A stretch of 64,000 nucleotides of DNA from Paraburkholderia sp. BCC1884 (GTDB lineage: Bacteria; Pseudomonadota; Gammaproteobacteria; Burkholderiales; Burkholderiaceae). The notes beneath the pieces were generated by a model that was not told where the DNA came from, did no database searches, and saw only the letters and a list, made by a program, of their open reading frames with translations. Both the position numbers and the translations under genes were made by a program. Location: the NCBI RefSeq assembly GCF_900996225.1, contig NZ_CAAJGL010000065.1, positions 33,376 to 97,375 on the forward strand. The letters are read 5' to 3'. Positions 43,075 to 52,770 of this stretch are shown one piece after another; the stretch's first letter is position 1, and the number at the start of each line of letters is the position of its first letter.

Positions 43075-46071
43075 ATGCAAACCACCGACAACGTGACGAC
43101 CCGGTACGAGGGCTCACCGACTGGCCAGGCGTTTGGCCAGGCACAGGGCGCACAGGCGCTCGCGCCGCAAGTGACCTACGCCGACTACAAGGTGATCCGT
43201 CGTAACGGCGGCGTCGTGTCGTTCGAGCCGTCGAAAATCGCCATCGCCGTGACGAAGGCATTCCTCGCCGTCAACGGTGGTCAGGGTGCGGCATCGGCGC
43301 GTGTGCGCGAACTGGTCGAGCAACTCACGCAGAACGTGGTGCGCGCACTCGTGCGCAGCCGTCCGAACGGCGGCACGTTCCATATCGAAGATATCCAGGA
43401 TCAGGTCGAACTCGCGCTGATGCGCGGCGGCGAACACAACGTCGCACGTGCATACGTGCTGTATCGCGAGAAGCGCAGCCAGGCGCGCGGTCACGACGAG
43501 ACGGTGGACGGCAGCGCGCCGGGCCTGAACGTCAGCGACAACGGCGTGACGCGTCCGCTCGACATGGTCGCCTTGCGCGGCATCATCGAATCCGCTTGTG
43601 CGAACCTGGGCGACGCCGTGAGCGCCGAGCCGATCGTCGCGGAAACGATCAAGAATCTGTACGAAGGCGTGCCGATGAGCCAGGTCTACGACTCGGCGAT
43701 TCTGGCTGCCCGCACGATGATCGAAAAGGACCCGGCGTACAGCCAGGTCACCGCGCGCATCCTGCTGCACACGATCCGCCGCGAGATCCTCGAAGAGGAA
43801 GTCACGCAAGGCGAGATGGCCAACCGTTACGCCGAGTACTTCCCGCAGTTCATCAAGCGCGGCGTGCAAGCCGAGCTGCTCGACGACAAGCTGCTGCAGT
43901 TCGACCTGAAGCGCCTCGGCGCCGCGCTCGACAACAACCGCGACCTGCAATTCGGCTACCTCGGTCTGCAAACGCTGTACGACCGTTACTTCCTGCATCA
44001 CGACAACGTCCGCATCGAAATGCCGCAGGCATTCTTTATGCGTGTCGCGATGGGTCTGTCGTTGAACGAGATCGACCGTGAAGCGCGCGCGATCGAGTTT
44101 TACAACGTGCTGTCGAGCTTCGACTTCATGTCGTCCACGCCCACTTTGTTCAACTCGGGCACGCGCCGCTCGCAACTGTCGTCGTGCTACCTGACGACGG
44201 TCGACGACGACCTCGACGGCATCTACGAAGCGCTGAAGGAAAACGCGCTGCTCTCGAAGTTCGCCGGCGGTCTGGGCAACGACTGGACGCGCGTGCGTGC
44301 ACTCGGTTCGCACATCAAGGGCACCAACGGCAAGTCGCAAGGCGTGGTGCCGTTCCTGAAGGTGGTCAACGACACGGCGGTCGCCGTGAACCAGGGCGGC
44401 AAGCGCAAGGGCGCGGTGTGCGCGTACCTGGAAACGTGGCACCTGGACATCGAAGAATTCCTCGAGCTGCGTAAGAACACCGGCGACGACCGTCGTCGCA
44501 CGCACGACATGAACACGGCGAACTGGATTCCCGACCTGTTCATGAAGCGCGTGATGGAAGGCGGCGACTGGACGCTGTTCTCGCCGTCCACCTGCCCGGA
44601 TCTGCACGACAAGTTCGGCGCCGAATTCGAAACGGCTTACACGGCTTACGAAGACAAGGTTGCGCGCGGCGAGATCAAGCTGTTCAAGAAGCTGCCGGCC
44701 GCGCAACTGTGGCGCAAGATGCTGGGCATGCTGTTCGAAACCGGTCACCCGTGGATCACGTTCAAGGATCCGTGCAATGTGCGCTCGCCGCAACAGCACG
44801 TCGGCGTCGTCCACTCGTCGAACCTGTGCACGGAAATCACGCTGAATACCAGCGACGCCGAAATCGCCGTCTGTAACCTGGGTTCGGTGAACCTCGTCGC
44901 TCACCTGAAGGAAGAGGCCGACGGCACGTTGGTGCTCGACCACGACAAGCTCAAGCGCACGGTCAGCGTGGCAATGCGCATGCTCGACAACGTGATCGAC
45001 ATCAACTACTACGCGGTCGCCAAGGCTCGTAACTCGAACCTGAAGCACCGTCCGGTCGGCATGGGCATCATGGGCTTCCAGGACTGCCTGCACCTGCTGC
45101 GCACGCCGTACGCGTCGCAAGAGGCGGTGGCGTTCGCCGACACGTCGATGGAAGCGGTCTGCTACTACGCTTACTACGCGTCGACGGAACTGGCCCAGGA
45201 ACGTGGCCGTTACTCGAGCTACCGTGGCTCGCTGTGGGATCGCGGCATCCTGCCGCAAGACTCAGTCAAGCTGCTGGCCGACGCGCGTGGCGGTTACGTC
45301 GAAGTCGATTCGAGCGAATCGATGGACTGGACCGAACTGCGTTCGCGCATCGCCCAGTACGGCATGCGCAACTCGAACTGCGTGGCGATCGCGCCGACGG
45401 CGACGATCTCGAACATCATCGGCGTATCGGCCTGTATCGAACCGACGTTCCAGAACCTGTATGTGAAGTCGAATCTGTCGGGCGAATTCACGGTGGTCAA
45501 CGACTACCTGGTGCGCGACCTGAAGGCGCGCGGCCTGTGGGACGAAGTGATGGTCGCCGACCTGAAGTACTTCGACGGCACGCTCTCGCGCATCGACCGC
45601 ATCCCGGCCGACCTGCGCGCGATCTACGCGACCGCGTTCGAACTCGATCCGGTGTGGCTGGTCGAGGCGGCATCGCGTCGTCAGAAGTGGATCGACCAGG
45701 CGCAGTCGCTGAACATTTACATGGGCGGCGCATCGGGTAAGAAGCTCGACGAGATCTACAAGCTCGCATGGGTGCGTGGTCTGAAGACGACCTACTATCT
45801 CCGCACGATGGCAGCGACGCACGTCGAGAAGTCGACGGTGGCGCACGGCCAGTTGAACGCGGTGAGCTCGGGTGGCAGCGAGGGTTCGGGCGGTGCGGCC
45901 GGCGGCGCAGCAGGTGGCTTCGGCGCAAGCGGCGGTGCGGCTTCGGGCGGCTTCCAGGCGGCAGCGGCAGCACCGGCTGCGGCAGTCGAAGCAGCAGCGG
46001 AAGCGGACGGTCCGGTGTGCATGATGCGTCCGGGCGACGCCGGCTTCGACGAGTGCGAGGCTTGCCAGTAA
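43075..46071 (+). CDS. nrdA: Ribonucleoside-diphosphate reductase class Ia, large subunit
   Basis: 998 residues from ATG at 43075 with AGGAG eight bases before; an in-frame TTG six bases earlier is less likely. An N-terminal ATP cone (YKVIRRNGGVVSFEPSKIA onwards, about 30-130) gives dATP/ATP activity control. Active-site features are SGTRRSQLSSCYLTT, NLCTEITLN and CNLGSVNL. The C-terminus CEACQ has the shuttle cysteine pair, preceded by a long Gly/Ala-rich linker. NrdA reduces NDPs to dNDPs using the radical from NrdB. nrdB lies 624 bp downstream. Confidence 0.97.
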   Translation: MQTTDNVTTRYEGSPTGQAFGQAQGAQALAPQVTYADYKVIRRNGGVVSFEPSKIAIAVTKAFLAVNGGQGAASARVRELVEQLTQNVVRALVRSRPNGGTFHIEDIQDQVELALMRGGEHNVARAYVLYREKRSQARGHDETVDGSAPGLNVSDNGVTRPLDMVALRGIIESACANLGDAVSAEPIVAETIKNLYEGVPMSQVYDSAILAARTMIEKDPAYSQVTARILLHTIRREILEEEVTQGEMANRYAEYFPQFIKRGVQAELLDDKLLQFDLKRLGAALDNNRDLQFGYLGLQTLYDRYFLHHDNVRIEMPQAFFMRVAMGLSLNEIDREARAIEFYNVLSSFDFMSSTPTLFNSGTRRSQLSSCYLTTVDDDLDGIYEALKENALLSKFAGGLGNDWTRVRALGSHIKGTNGKSQGVVPFLKVVNDTAVAVNQGGKRKGAVCAYLETWHLDIEEFLELRKNTGDDRRRTHDMNTANWIPDLFMKRVMEGGDWTLFSPSTCPDLHDKFGAEFETAYTAYEDKVARGEIKLFKKLPAAQLWRKMLGMLFETGHPWITFKDPCNVRSPQQHVGVVHSSNLCTEITLNTSDAEIAVCNLGSVNLVAHLKEEADGTLVLDHDKLKRTVSVAMRMLDNVIDINYYAVAKARNSNLKHRPVGMGIMGFQDCLHLLRTPYASQEAVAFADTSMEAVCYYAYYASTELAQERGRYSSYRGSLWDRGILPQDSVKLLADARGGYVEVDSSESMDWTELRSRIAQYGMRNSNCVAIAPTATISNIIGVSACIEPTFQNLYVKSNLSGEFTVVNDYLVRDLKARGLWDEVMVADLKYFDGTLSRIDRIPADLRAIYATAFELDPVWLVEAASRRQKWIDQAQSLNIYMGGASGKKLDEIYKLAWVRGLKTTYYLRTMAATHVEKSTVAHGQLNAVSSGGSEGSGGAAGGAAGGFGASGGAASGGFQAAAAAPAAAVEAAAEADGPVCMMRPGDAGFDECEACQ

Positions 46072-46695
46072 AGCATCGTGAGCCGCAGCAGGATCGCTGC
46101 TTGCTGACGGGTTGTAGGTAATGACCCGCATGCAGCGATTCGCGCAGCGGCTAGCGATGATGCAGAAGTGAATTTGATGAGCGATGCGGCGACAGAAACT
46201 GAAGTCGCGTCGCTCAGCGTGGTGGATCGGAAGTCAGCAGTTTGTAGTCAGCAGTCGGCAGCACCTAACGAAGCGCACGACACAGTGCGATCGAGCAAAC
46301 GCTTCGATCGATGGGCCGATCAACGCAGCCGGCCGATGCATCGCTCGACATCGCATTGAACTTCATCTCGCTAGCACTGACGAACACGCAGACGCAGGCC
46401 ACCGCGACGAGCGAAGCGAGACAGCAAGAAGCCATCGCAAGATGTTGCAGGCACGCTCCGCAATACAGATAGATAGAGCAGCGAAACGTCGCTTCGACAC
46501 GCTGCTCTTCGAGCTCGCGAAGCACCTCGACGACACACGTTCAACACGCTTCACTTGAGGCGACACACACAGTCTGTTGAACAAAGTGTTGTATGAACGT
46601 AGCAACGCGAATCGAAAACAGGATTTTTCATCAGCGAACTCTTTTATCGCTCGTGAAAAGATGGTACAAACCGTTCTAAATTGATGGTGACATTT
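46072..46695. other. Long nrdA-nrdB spacer
   Basis: 624 bp without a supported gene. Short open frames exist (for example 46168-46359 and 46184-46558) but have no family resemblance, no ribosome-binding site, and Arg/Ser-rich composition. The right end (46590-46690) is AT-rich and could hold a separate nrdB promoter, but no convincing -35/-10 pair or NrdR-like box was found. No terminator hairpin was recognised, so read-through from nrdA is possible. Confidence 0.6.
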
Positions 46696-47928
46696 ATGCT
46701 CAACTGGGATGACGAGATCACTGCCGTAACTCCCTCGAGCGGCGCGCAACAAGATGCGTTGCGCAACGCGGCGGGATCGGCTGTCGGTTCGCAAGTCGGA
46801 ATGCGTTCCGCTCCTCATGCTCCCTCGGACCGAAACGTCTTTGCGTCTCAAGACGTTTTCGAAAGCGGCATCGCCGCTGCTCATGCTGCTGGAACGGCTG
46901 CCGTTTCGGAAGCGCGGGTCAACGTCGCCGACAAGCGCATCATCAACGGCCAGACCGACGTCAATCAGTTGGTGCCGTTCAAATACAAGTGGGCCTGGGA
47001 AAAGTATCTGGCTGGTTGCGCCAACCACTGGATGCCGCAAGAAGTGAACATGTCGCGTGACATCGCTCTCTGGAAAGACCCGAACGGGCTGACCGAAGAC
47101 GAGCGCCGCATCGTCAAGCGCAACCTGGGCTTCTTCGTGACGGCCGATTCACTCGCCGCCAACAATATCGTGCTGGGCACCTACCGCCACATCACGGCGC
47201 CCGAATGCCGCCAGTTCCTGCTGCGCCAAGCGTTCGAAGAGGCGATCCACACGCACGCTTACCAGTACATCGTCGAATCGCTGGGCCTCGACGAAGGCGA
47301 AATCTTCAACGCGTATCACGAGGTCTCCTCGATCCGCGCGAAAGACGAATTCCTGATTCCGTACATCAACGTGCTGACCGATCCGGGCTTCAAGACCGGC
47401 ACGCTCGAGACCGACCAGACGTTGCTGCGCTCGCTGATCGTGTTCGCCTGTGTGATGGAAGGCCTGTTCTTCTACGTCGGCTTTACGCAAATCCTGGCGC
47501 TGGGTCGCCAGAACAAGATGACCGGCGCGGCGGAACAGTACCAGTACATCCTGCGCGACGAGTCGATGCACTGCAACTTCGGCATCGACCTGATCAACCA
47601 GATCAAGCTCGAAAACCCGCAACTCTGGACGGCTGAGTTCCGCGCGGACATCCGCGAAATTTTCCAGCAAGCGGTCGAACTCGAATATCGTTACGCGGAA
47701 GACACGATGCCGCGCGGGGTCCTCGGCCTCAACGCGTCGATGTTCAAGAGCTATCTGCGCTTCATCTGCAACCGCCGTTGCCAGCAGATCGGTCTCGATC
47801 CGCTGTACCCGAACGAGGAAAACCCGTTCCCGTGGATGAGCGAGATGATCGACCTGAAGAAGGAACGCAACTTCTTCGAGACGCGAGTGATCGAATATCA
47901 GACTGGCGGCGCGCTGACCTGGGAGTAA
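46696..47928 (+). CDS. nrdB: Ribonucleoside-diphosphate reductase class Ia, small subunit
   Basis: 410 residues from ATG at 46696 ([11 protein letters not shown]); ATG 46684 and TTG 46681 are alternatives without family support. The di-iron ferritin-like core is complete: [27 protein letters not shown] and [14 protein letters not shown] contain the Glu, Asp and His ligands and the radical tyrosine region. The C-terminal acidic and hydrophobic end (GALTWE) is where NrdB docks into NrdA. About 75 variable residues precede the core, longer than in E. coli. Confidence 0.95.
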   Translation: MLNWDDEITAVTPSSGAQQDALRNAAGSAVGSQVGMRSAPHAPSDRNVFASQDVFESGIAAAHAAGTAAVSEARVNVADKRIINGQTDVNQLVPFKYKWAWEKYLAGCANHWMPQEVNMSRDIALWKDPNGLTEDERRIVKRNLGFFVTADSLAANNIVLGTYRHITAPECRQFLLRQAFEEAIHTHAYQYIVESLGLDEGEIFNAYHEVSSIRAKDEFLIPYINVLTDPGFKTGTLETDQTLLRSLIVFACVMEGLFFYVGFTQILALGRQNKMTGAAEQYQYILRDESMHCNFGIDLINQIKLENPQLWTAEFRADIREIFQQAVELEYRYAEDTMPRGVLGLNASMFKSYLRFICNRRCQQIGLDPLYPNEENPFPWMSEMIDLKKERNFFETRVIEYQTGGALTWE

Positions 47929-48014
47929 TCCGGGTTCGTGCTGCAGATGCATTCATCGATGGGGATGCCGTTGGCAGGGGCCGCGGCAATTTTGGTTAGG
48001 AGCAGAACCGCCTG

Positions 48015-48341
48015 ATGCAAAGCTTGCCCGGTGCGCCGCGTGCCTTCGCGGCCCACAAACATGACTGGCACTTTGCGAACCCTTCAGTGGGATGGGCAAA
48101 CTTCCCCCCGGAAAAAGCCGTTGGCGTGGTCGCCGGCGGTTCGATCAAGCAATTGCCGGCGTCGGGATTCGACGTCGACCATATCTGGCGCGCGGTGCCT
48201 CGTGGCACGGCGCGCCTTACCGCATTCATTAGCGTAAGCGCGCGGCACCTGCGTACGCCGATGAATAGCCCGCTTCGTAGCGCGCGCCCTGAGAAGCGTC
48301 CGCGGGAAGCGGGTTTTGACGAAGGGTGTAGTTTGAACTGA
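48015..48341 (+). CDS. Possible small conserved-looking ORF between nrdB and the H1-like gene
   Basis: 108 codons (MQSLPGAPRAFAAHKHDWHF; later GWANFPPEKAVGVVAGGS and GFDVDHIWRAVPRGTARL). I have an impression of similar peptides scattered in Burkholderia-type genomes, which would point to a dispersed repeat rather than a single-copy gene, but I cannot verify this. AGGAG occurs 11 bases before the ATG, too far to be persuasive. The rest of the 440-bp interval between nrdB and the H1-like gene holds no other feature. Confidence 0.3.
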   Translation: MQSLPGAPRAFAAHKHDWHFANPSVGWANFPPEKAVGVVAGGSIKQLPASGFDVDHIWRAVPRGTARLTAFISVSARHLRTPMNSPLRSARPEKRPREAGFDEGCSLN

Positions 48342-48371
48342 CTCTCATCTGAAAACCTGAAGGAGAAAATG

Positions 48372-49055
48372 ATGGCAACTGCAAAGAAAGCCGCCGCGAA
48401 GAAACCCGCAGCCAAGAAAGTTGTAGCCAAGAAGGCTGCGCCGGCAAAGAAGGCCGCTCCGGCGAAGAAAGTCGCTACCAAGAAAGTCGCAGTGAAGAAA
48501 GTTGCGGTGAAGAAGGTTGCAGCGAAGAAGGCAGCACCGGCTAAGAAGGTTGCAGCGAAGAAAGCTGCTCCGGCCAAGAAGGTTGCAGCCAAGAAAGTCG
48601 CAGTGAAGAAGGTTGCAGCAAAGAAGGTTGCAGCAAAGAAGGCAGCGCCGGCGAAGAAAGCAGCACCGGCCAAGAAAGCCGCAGTGAAGAAGGTTGCAGC
48701 AAAGAAGGCAGCACCGGCGAAGAAGGCTGCAGCGAAGAAAGCTGCACCGGCTAAGAAGGCTGCTGCCAAGAAGGCTGCGCCCGCGAAAAAGGCTGCTGCT
48801 AAAAAGGCTGCGCCCGCGAAAAAGGCTGCCGCTAAAAAGGCTGCGCCTGCCAAGAAGGCTGCGCCTGCCAAGAAGGCTGCTGCGAAGAAAGCCGCTGCTC
48901 CTGCCAAGAAGGCTGCCCCTGCGAAGAAGGCTGTCGCCAAGAAGGCTGCTCCGGCACCCGCTGCGACTTCTGTCTCGAGCGCACCGGCAGCGACGGTGAA
49001 GACCGCGTTGAACCCGGCAGCAGCATGGCCGTTCCCGACGGGCAGCCGTCCGTAA
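48372..49055 (+). CDS. Histone H1-like nucleoid protein, Lys/Ala/Pro repeats
   Basis: 227 residues from the second of two adjacent ATGs (48372), which sits six bases after AGGAG; the first (48369) is too close. Almost the whole chain is repeats built from KKAA, KKAAPA and KKVA units, ending in a short non-repetitive tail (VKTALNPAAAWPFPTGSRP). Such C-terminal-histone-H1-like proteins (HC1/HctB-like, AlgP-like) bind DNA non-specifically and may compact the nucleoid. The length of these proteins varies by repeat number. A well-formed terminator follows. Confidence 0.9.
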   Translation: MATAKKAAAKKPAAKKVVAKKAAPAKKAAPAKKVATKKVAVKKVAVKKVAAKKAAPAKKVAAKKAAPAKKVAAKKVAVKKVAAKKVAAKKAAPAKKAAPAKKAAVKKVAAKKAAPAKKAAAKKAAPAKKAAAKKAAPAKKAAAKKAAPAKKAAAKKAAPAKKAAPAKKAAAKKAAAPAKKAAPAKKAVAKKAAPAPAATSVSSAPAATVKTALNPAAAWPFPTGSRP

Positions 49056-49143
49056 GCGGTAGAAGTACTTCGACACATCGCGCGATGTGTCCGATGATCG
49101 AGTAGCGCTTAAGGTAGCAAGTCGAGCGCTACTCGGTCAGGGT

Positions 49144-49179
49144 CCCGTTACCGGTTTTTCCGGTGACGGGATTTTTTTT
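49144..49179 (+). terminator. Rho-independent terminator after the H1-like gene
   Basis: Stem CCCGTTACCGG (49144-49154) and CCGGTGACGGG (49160-49170), one wobble pair, five-T loop, followed by eight T. Confidence 0.9.
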
Positions 49180-49244
49180 GCCCTCGGCCGCCGTCGCTTC
49201 GGATCGTTCAAACAGACGGCAAGCCAGCGCAAAACGTACAGGCG

Positions 49245-49278
49245 AAAAAAAACGCATGCACAGGGGAGGGCATGCGTG
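49245..49278 (-). terminator. Rho-independent terminator after the glycine-zipper gene
   Basis: On the minus strand ACGCATGC pairs with GCATGCGT (8 bp) around a ten-base loop, followed by eight T. It lies about 50 bp after the stop codon of the leftward glycine-zipper gene and ends the leftward series. Confidence 0.82.
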
Positions 49279-49329
49279 TGAGGTCGCCGCGGCGGCCCAT
49301 CGGGCTCAGCCGCGCGAGAGGGGAAAACT

Positions 49330-49806
49330 TTAGTGCGTGACGCGCGTGACGCCGCCGCTGGACAGCAACCGTACGCGCTCGCCGGCGCGGAAAATCTCGC
49401 CGGTGGCGCTTTGCGTGATCGCGCGCATGTCGCCGTTGTCGAGTCGGACGGTGATCTCGAGGCCGTCGTGTACCGCGACGCCGTTCTCGACCGCATTGCC
49501 GGCCACCGCACCCGCGAGACCGCCGATAATGCCCGTCACGATCGAACCACGACCCCCGCCGATCGCACTGCCGGCCACGGCGCCGAGTGCGCCGCCACCG
49601 ATCGCGCCAAGGCCGCTTGGCTGGCCGTTGTTCGAGCTGATTTTCACCGCGCGTACGCTGTCTACCACGCCCATGCGGACGGTTTCTTCGCGTTGCGCTT
49701 GCGAGGCCGTGTAGACATCGGCGGAACTACTGTTATAGGCGCACCCCGACATGGCCAGTGAACCGGCGATCAAGGCGGCCACCATCAGGCGACTCGTTAT
49801 TCTCAT
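49330..49806 (-). CDS. Glycine-zipper outer-membrane lipoprotein (SlyB/PcP-like)
   Basis: 158 residues. Lipoprotein signal with lipobox LAMSGC (Cys about residue 22). A glycine-zipper pair follows (GLGAIGGGALGAVAGSAIGGG, then GIIGGLAGAVAGNAVENG), the 17-kDa antigen/SlyB pattern. The C-terminal part (LEITVRLDNGDMRAITQSA, AGERVRLLSSGG) is a small beta domain. Members support outer-membrane integrity. It follows the PfkB kinase gene by 25 bp. Confidence 0.88.
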   Translation of the reverse strand: MRITSRLMVAALIAGSLAMSGCAYNSSSADVYTASQAQREETVRMGVVDSVRAVKISSNNGQPSGLGAIGGGALGAVAGSAIGGGRGSIVTGIIGGLAGAVAGNAVENGVAVHDGLEITVRLDNGDMRAITQSATGEIFRAGERVRLLSSGGVTRVTH

Positions 49807-49831
49807 TCCCTAACTCCAATAGCTCCCGGTA

Positions 49832-50770
49832 TTACGGCAGGTCGTATCCGAACGCCTGCTTGAACCGTTCGTTGATCTCAGCCCGTGTGGGCGTGTAGTT
49901 TTGCGGCCCTTGATGTTCGATCTTCAATGCGCCCATCAGGCTCGCGAGACGGCCGGTGGTCGACCAGCCGAGCTTGTTCTCGATGCCGTACAGCAGGCCG
50001 CCACGGAACGCGTCGCCGCAACCCGTAGGATCGAGCACTTGCTGTGCCTTCACCGCCGGAATCTCTTCGATGCCGCCCGCGTGATGGATCTGCGCACCGT
50101 GCTCGCCGAGCGTGACGATCAGCGCCTCGACCTTGCCGGCGATCTCTTCGATCGACCAGCCCGTCTTGTTGCTCACCAGCTTGGCTTCGTAATCGTTGAC
50201 AGCTACGTAAGTGGCAAGTTCAATCATGCGACGCAGCGTTGGGCCGTCGAAGAGCGGTAAACCTTGACCTGGATCGAACACGAACGGCACGCCCGCAGCG
50301 GCCAGATGCTCGGAATGCTGGACCATGCCGTCGAAGCCGTCCGGCCCGACGATCGCGAGCGTGATGCCCTGCGCCTGATCGGCGCGGTTCAGATGCGACT
50401 GCATCATCGCGCCCGGATGGAAGGCGGCGATCTGGTTATTTTCCAGATCGGTGGTGATCATGGCCTGGGCCGAGTTCGTGTCCGGCACGATCAGCACGTT
50501 CTCGGTCGACAGACCGAGTTGCCTGAAACGATCCATGTAGAGCTGCGCGTCTGCCGAGCCGAGCGTGCCCATGATGCGCGCGTCGCCGCCCAGCAGATGC
50601 AACGAGTAAGCCATGTTGCCCGCGCAGCCGCCGAACTCGCGGCGCATGGTCGGCACGAGAAAGCTGACGTTCAGAATGTGGACCTGTTCCGGCAGGATGT
50701 GCTCCCGGAAGCGTCCTTCGAAAGTCATGATGTTGTCGTAGGCGAGCGAGCCGCAAATCAGCGTAGCCAA
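49832..50770 (-). CDS. PfkB-family kinase (adenosine/nucleoside kinase-like)
   Basis: 312 residues. Ribokinase-fold signatures: FGGCAGNMAYSLHLLGGDA near the N-terminus and the anion-hole/catalytic motif DPTGCGDAFRGGLLYG, in which the usual GAGD is GCGD. Catalytic Asp is in CGDAFRGG. Similar Burkholderia enzymes have been shown to phosphorylate nucleosides (adenosine, inosine and others), so a broad nucleoside kinase is the best guess; a sugar kinase remains possible. Located between tpx (94 bp upstream) and the glycine-zipper gene. Confidence 0.85.
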   Translation of the reverse strand: MATLICGSLAYDNIMTFEGRFREHILPEQVHILNVSFLVPTMRREFGGCAGNMAYSLHLLGGDARIMGTLGSADAQLYMDRFRQLGLSTENVLIVPDTNSAQAMITTDLENNQIAAFHPGAMMQSHLNRADQAQGITLAIVGPDGFDGMVQHSEHLAAAGVPFVFDPGQGLPLFDGPTLRRMIELATYVAVNDYEAKLVSNKTGWSIEEIAGKVEALIVTLGEHGAQIHHAGGIEEIPAVKAQQVLDPTGCGDAFRGGLLYGIENKLGWSTTGRLASLMGALKIEHQGPQNYTPTRAEINERFKQAFGYDLP

Positions 50771-50864
50771 GGCGAGTGTTCCTTAAAAAACGATAGAGAA
50801 ATAGCCGCGACGATGTGACAGCGCCGCGCATGAAGCGCGGCGCCGGGTGTCGTGCGCGCAGGTG

Positions 50865-51365
50865 TTACTTGAGCGCGGCGAGGGCTGCGTCGTAGTTCGG
50901 TTCGTTCTTGATTTCACCGACCAGCTCGGCGTGCACGACCTTGTCGTTCTCGTCGAGCACCACCACGGCGCGTGCCGTCAGGCCCGTCAGCGGGCCGCTC
51001 GTCACGTCGACGCCGTAGGCTTGCGCGAACTCGTGGCCACGGAACGTGGAGGCCGTGACGACGTTCTCGATGCCTTCGGTCGTGCAGAAGCGCGAAGCGG
51101 CAAACGGCAGATCGCCCGACACCACGATCACAGCGGTGTTGCTCAGCTTGGCGGCGGCTTCGTTGAATTTGCGGGTCGACGTCGCGCAGGTCGGCGTGTC
51201 GAGGCTCGGGACAATGTTCAGCACTTTGCGCTTGCCGGCGAAATCGGCGAGCGACAGCGACTTCAGGTCTTTGCCGACCAGCGAGAAGGCGGGCGCGTTC
51301 TGGCCCACCGACGGGAACGTGCCGGCTACGTCGATCGGGTTGCCACCCAGCGTGACTTGACTCAT
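50865..51365 (-). CDS. tpx: Thiol peroxidase Tpx
   Basis: 166 residues. Peroxidatic cysteine in [14 protein letters not shown] (Cys60) and resolving cysteine in SRFCTTEG, as in atypical two-cysteine peroxiredoxins. The start [18 protein letters not shown] is characteristic of Tpx. It reduces lipid and organic hydroperoxides with thioredoxin. It lies 73 bp after the DUF3426 gene; a separate promoter is possible. Confidence 0.95.
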   Translation of the reverse strand: MSQVTLGGNPIDVAGTFPSVGQNAPAFSLVGKDLKSLSLADFAGKRKVLNIVPSLDTPTCATSTRKFNEAAAKLSNTAVIVVSGDLPFAASRFCTTEGIENVVTASTFRGHEFAQAYGVDVTSGPLTGLTARAVVVLDENDKVVHAELVGEIKNEPNYDAALAALK

Positions 51366-51438
51366 GTTGTTGTGCTCCGAAAATTCGTCAGTGATGACGG
51401 TAAGTGCACCCGGACGTGGCCGGGCGCGCGAGGATGCG

Positions 51439-52722
51439 TTACGGATAAAAAATCTGTACGCGGAAATTGGAGGCGACCGCCGTGCCGGTGTCGAGATGCA
51501 CGATCATGGTCTGGGTCGAATGCGCCGGCAGACCCGCGGCGATCGGTGTGCCGGGTGCGACGTAGTCTTGCGGCCAGAGCACGCGGCGCACCGCCACGTT
51601 GTTCTGGTCGTCGAGCAAGGTGAGCTCGATAGCCGGATACGCGAGCGGCACGTTGTAGCGGTTGCGCAGCGGCATCTTCAATTCGAGCTTGTGCGGACCG
51701 TCGATCTGCCGCAGGTCCGAAGGTTCGACCTGCAAGCCGTCGATGTCGTGCGGCGGCGTGATGAGGCAGCCGAGCTGGGCACAGGCTTTCGCATAGAGCG
51801 TCTGCGTGCGGGGGAAGTACACCAGCACGGTTTCGCGTTGCCACCAGGCGAGTTGCGCGAGCAAGGCGACGATCAGCAGCACGGCCACGATCGACCCGAC
51901 GATGATCCAGCCGATGCGCCGCGGTTCGGCGGGGCGCGTTTCTCGCACGACCGGGAACGGATCGACGCCGTCGTCGACGGGGCGTACCGAGAAGGGCTCG
52001 CCGCTGGAAGCGGTGGGGCCGGGCGGAATGGGGTGGGGGCTTGCCGCGTCGGCGAAGGCAGCGGCAGCAGCGGCCGTGCCGAAGCCGGCCGTCGAGGCCG
52101 CACCGGCCGCACTGGCGCTCCCGTCGGCACTTGTACCGGCGCCGCCGAAGTACGGCTCGTTGTCCGGAATACCGTGCGAGCTGCCAGGTTCAGGCAGCAC
52201 CGGTTCGTCCAGAGGCGCGTCAGAGAGACGATCGGTTCTGTGCCAAACCCGTGGCGCTTCTTCGGCGGACGGTTCGGCCTCGTAGGCGAACGGTTCGAGC
52301 GGCGCGTCGGCGAGCACGGGCTCGTCGTCGCGCGGAACGGATGCATGGAAGGCGCTGGCGGGCAGCTCAGGCTCGGTCGCGTGGCGCGCGGTGGCCTGCG
52401 TCGTGAGCGGCACATTGCTGGCGTTGTGCAGCAGACGGTTGTCGATGGCGGCGTCCGCCGCCGGCGCCCACGGATCCCAGGCTTCTGCGCTGAAGTCGGG
52501 GCCTTTGGCGCGCACGCCGGAGAGGGCTTCTATCGCCGCAGCCGCAGCGACTGGTTTGGCGGTGGAAAAATCTCCGCCGTCGGTGATGTCGAACAGACTG
52601 CTCGACGCGTCGAATACTTCATGGCAATGCCCGCAGCGCACAAGGCCGCGACGCAGCGCGAGCTGCGCCGGTTGCAGACGAAAGACGGTTTCGCAAAAGG
52701 GGCAACGCGTCGCCAGGAGCAT
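51439..52722 (-). CDS. Zinc-ribbon DUF3426 membrane protein
   Basis: 427 residues. N-terminal MJ0042-type zinc ribbon (CPFC at 7-10 and CGHC about 30-33 in [13 protein letters not shown]). A long low-complexity Ala/Pro-rich segment follows, then one membrane helix ([25 protein letters not shown]) and a C-terminal DUF3426 domain ([26 protein letters not shown]). DUF3426 proteins are commonly next to prmA in beta-proteobacteria. Function unknown; the soluble C-terminal part would face the periplasm. Confidence 0.86.
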   Translation of the reverse strand: MLLATRCPFCETVFRLQPAQLALRRGLVRCGHCHEVFDASSSLFDITDGGDFSTAKPVAAAAAIEALSGVRAKGPDFSAEAWDPWAPAADAAIDNRLLHNASNVPLTTQATARHATEPELPASAFHASVPRDDEPVLADAPLEPFAYEAEPSAEEAPRVWHRTDRLSDAPLDEPVLPEPGSSHGIPDNEPYFGGAGTSADGSASAAGAASTAGFGTAAAAAAFADAASPHPIPPGPTASSGEPFSVRPVDDGVDPFPVVRETRPAEPRRIGWIIVGSIVAVLLIVALLAQLAWWQRETVLVYFPRTQTLYAKACAQLGCLITPPHDIDGLQVEPSDLRQIDGPHKLELKMPLRNRYNVPLAYPAIELTLLDDQNNVAVRRVLWPQDYVAPGTPIAAGLPAHSTQTMIVHLDTGTAVASNFRVQIFYP

Positions 52723-52770
52723 ATTGAGCCGATGAGCCGAAAGGCCGTTGGTTGGACAATACGCCTTATT

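Noticed and set aside
43114..45258. 714-codon open frame opposite nrdA
   Set aside because: Shadow of nrdA; composition dominated by Arg, Val, His and Gln typical of antisense frames; no recognisable motif.
46168..46359. 63-codon ORF between nrdA and nrdB
   Set aside because: No ribosome-binding site, no family resemblance, Ser/Arg-rich; overlaps another equally weak frame.
48372..49055. CRISPR-like regular repeats
   Set aside because: The repeats are codons of the Lys/Ala-rich H1-like protein; there are no unique spacers and no cas genes in the window.
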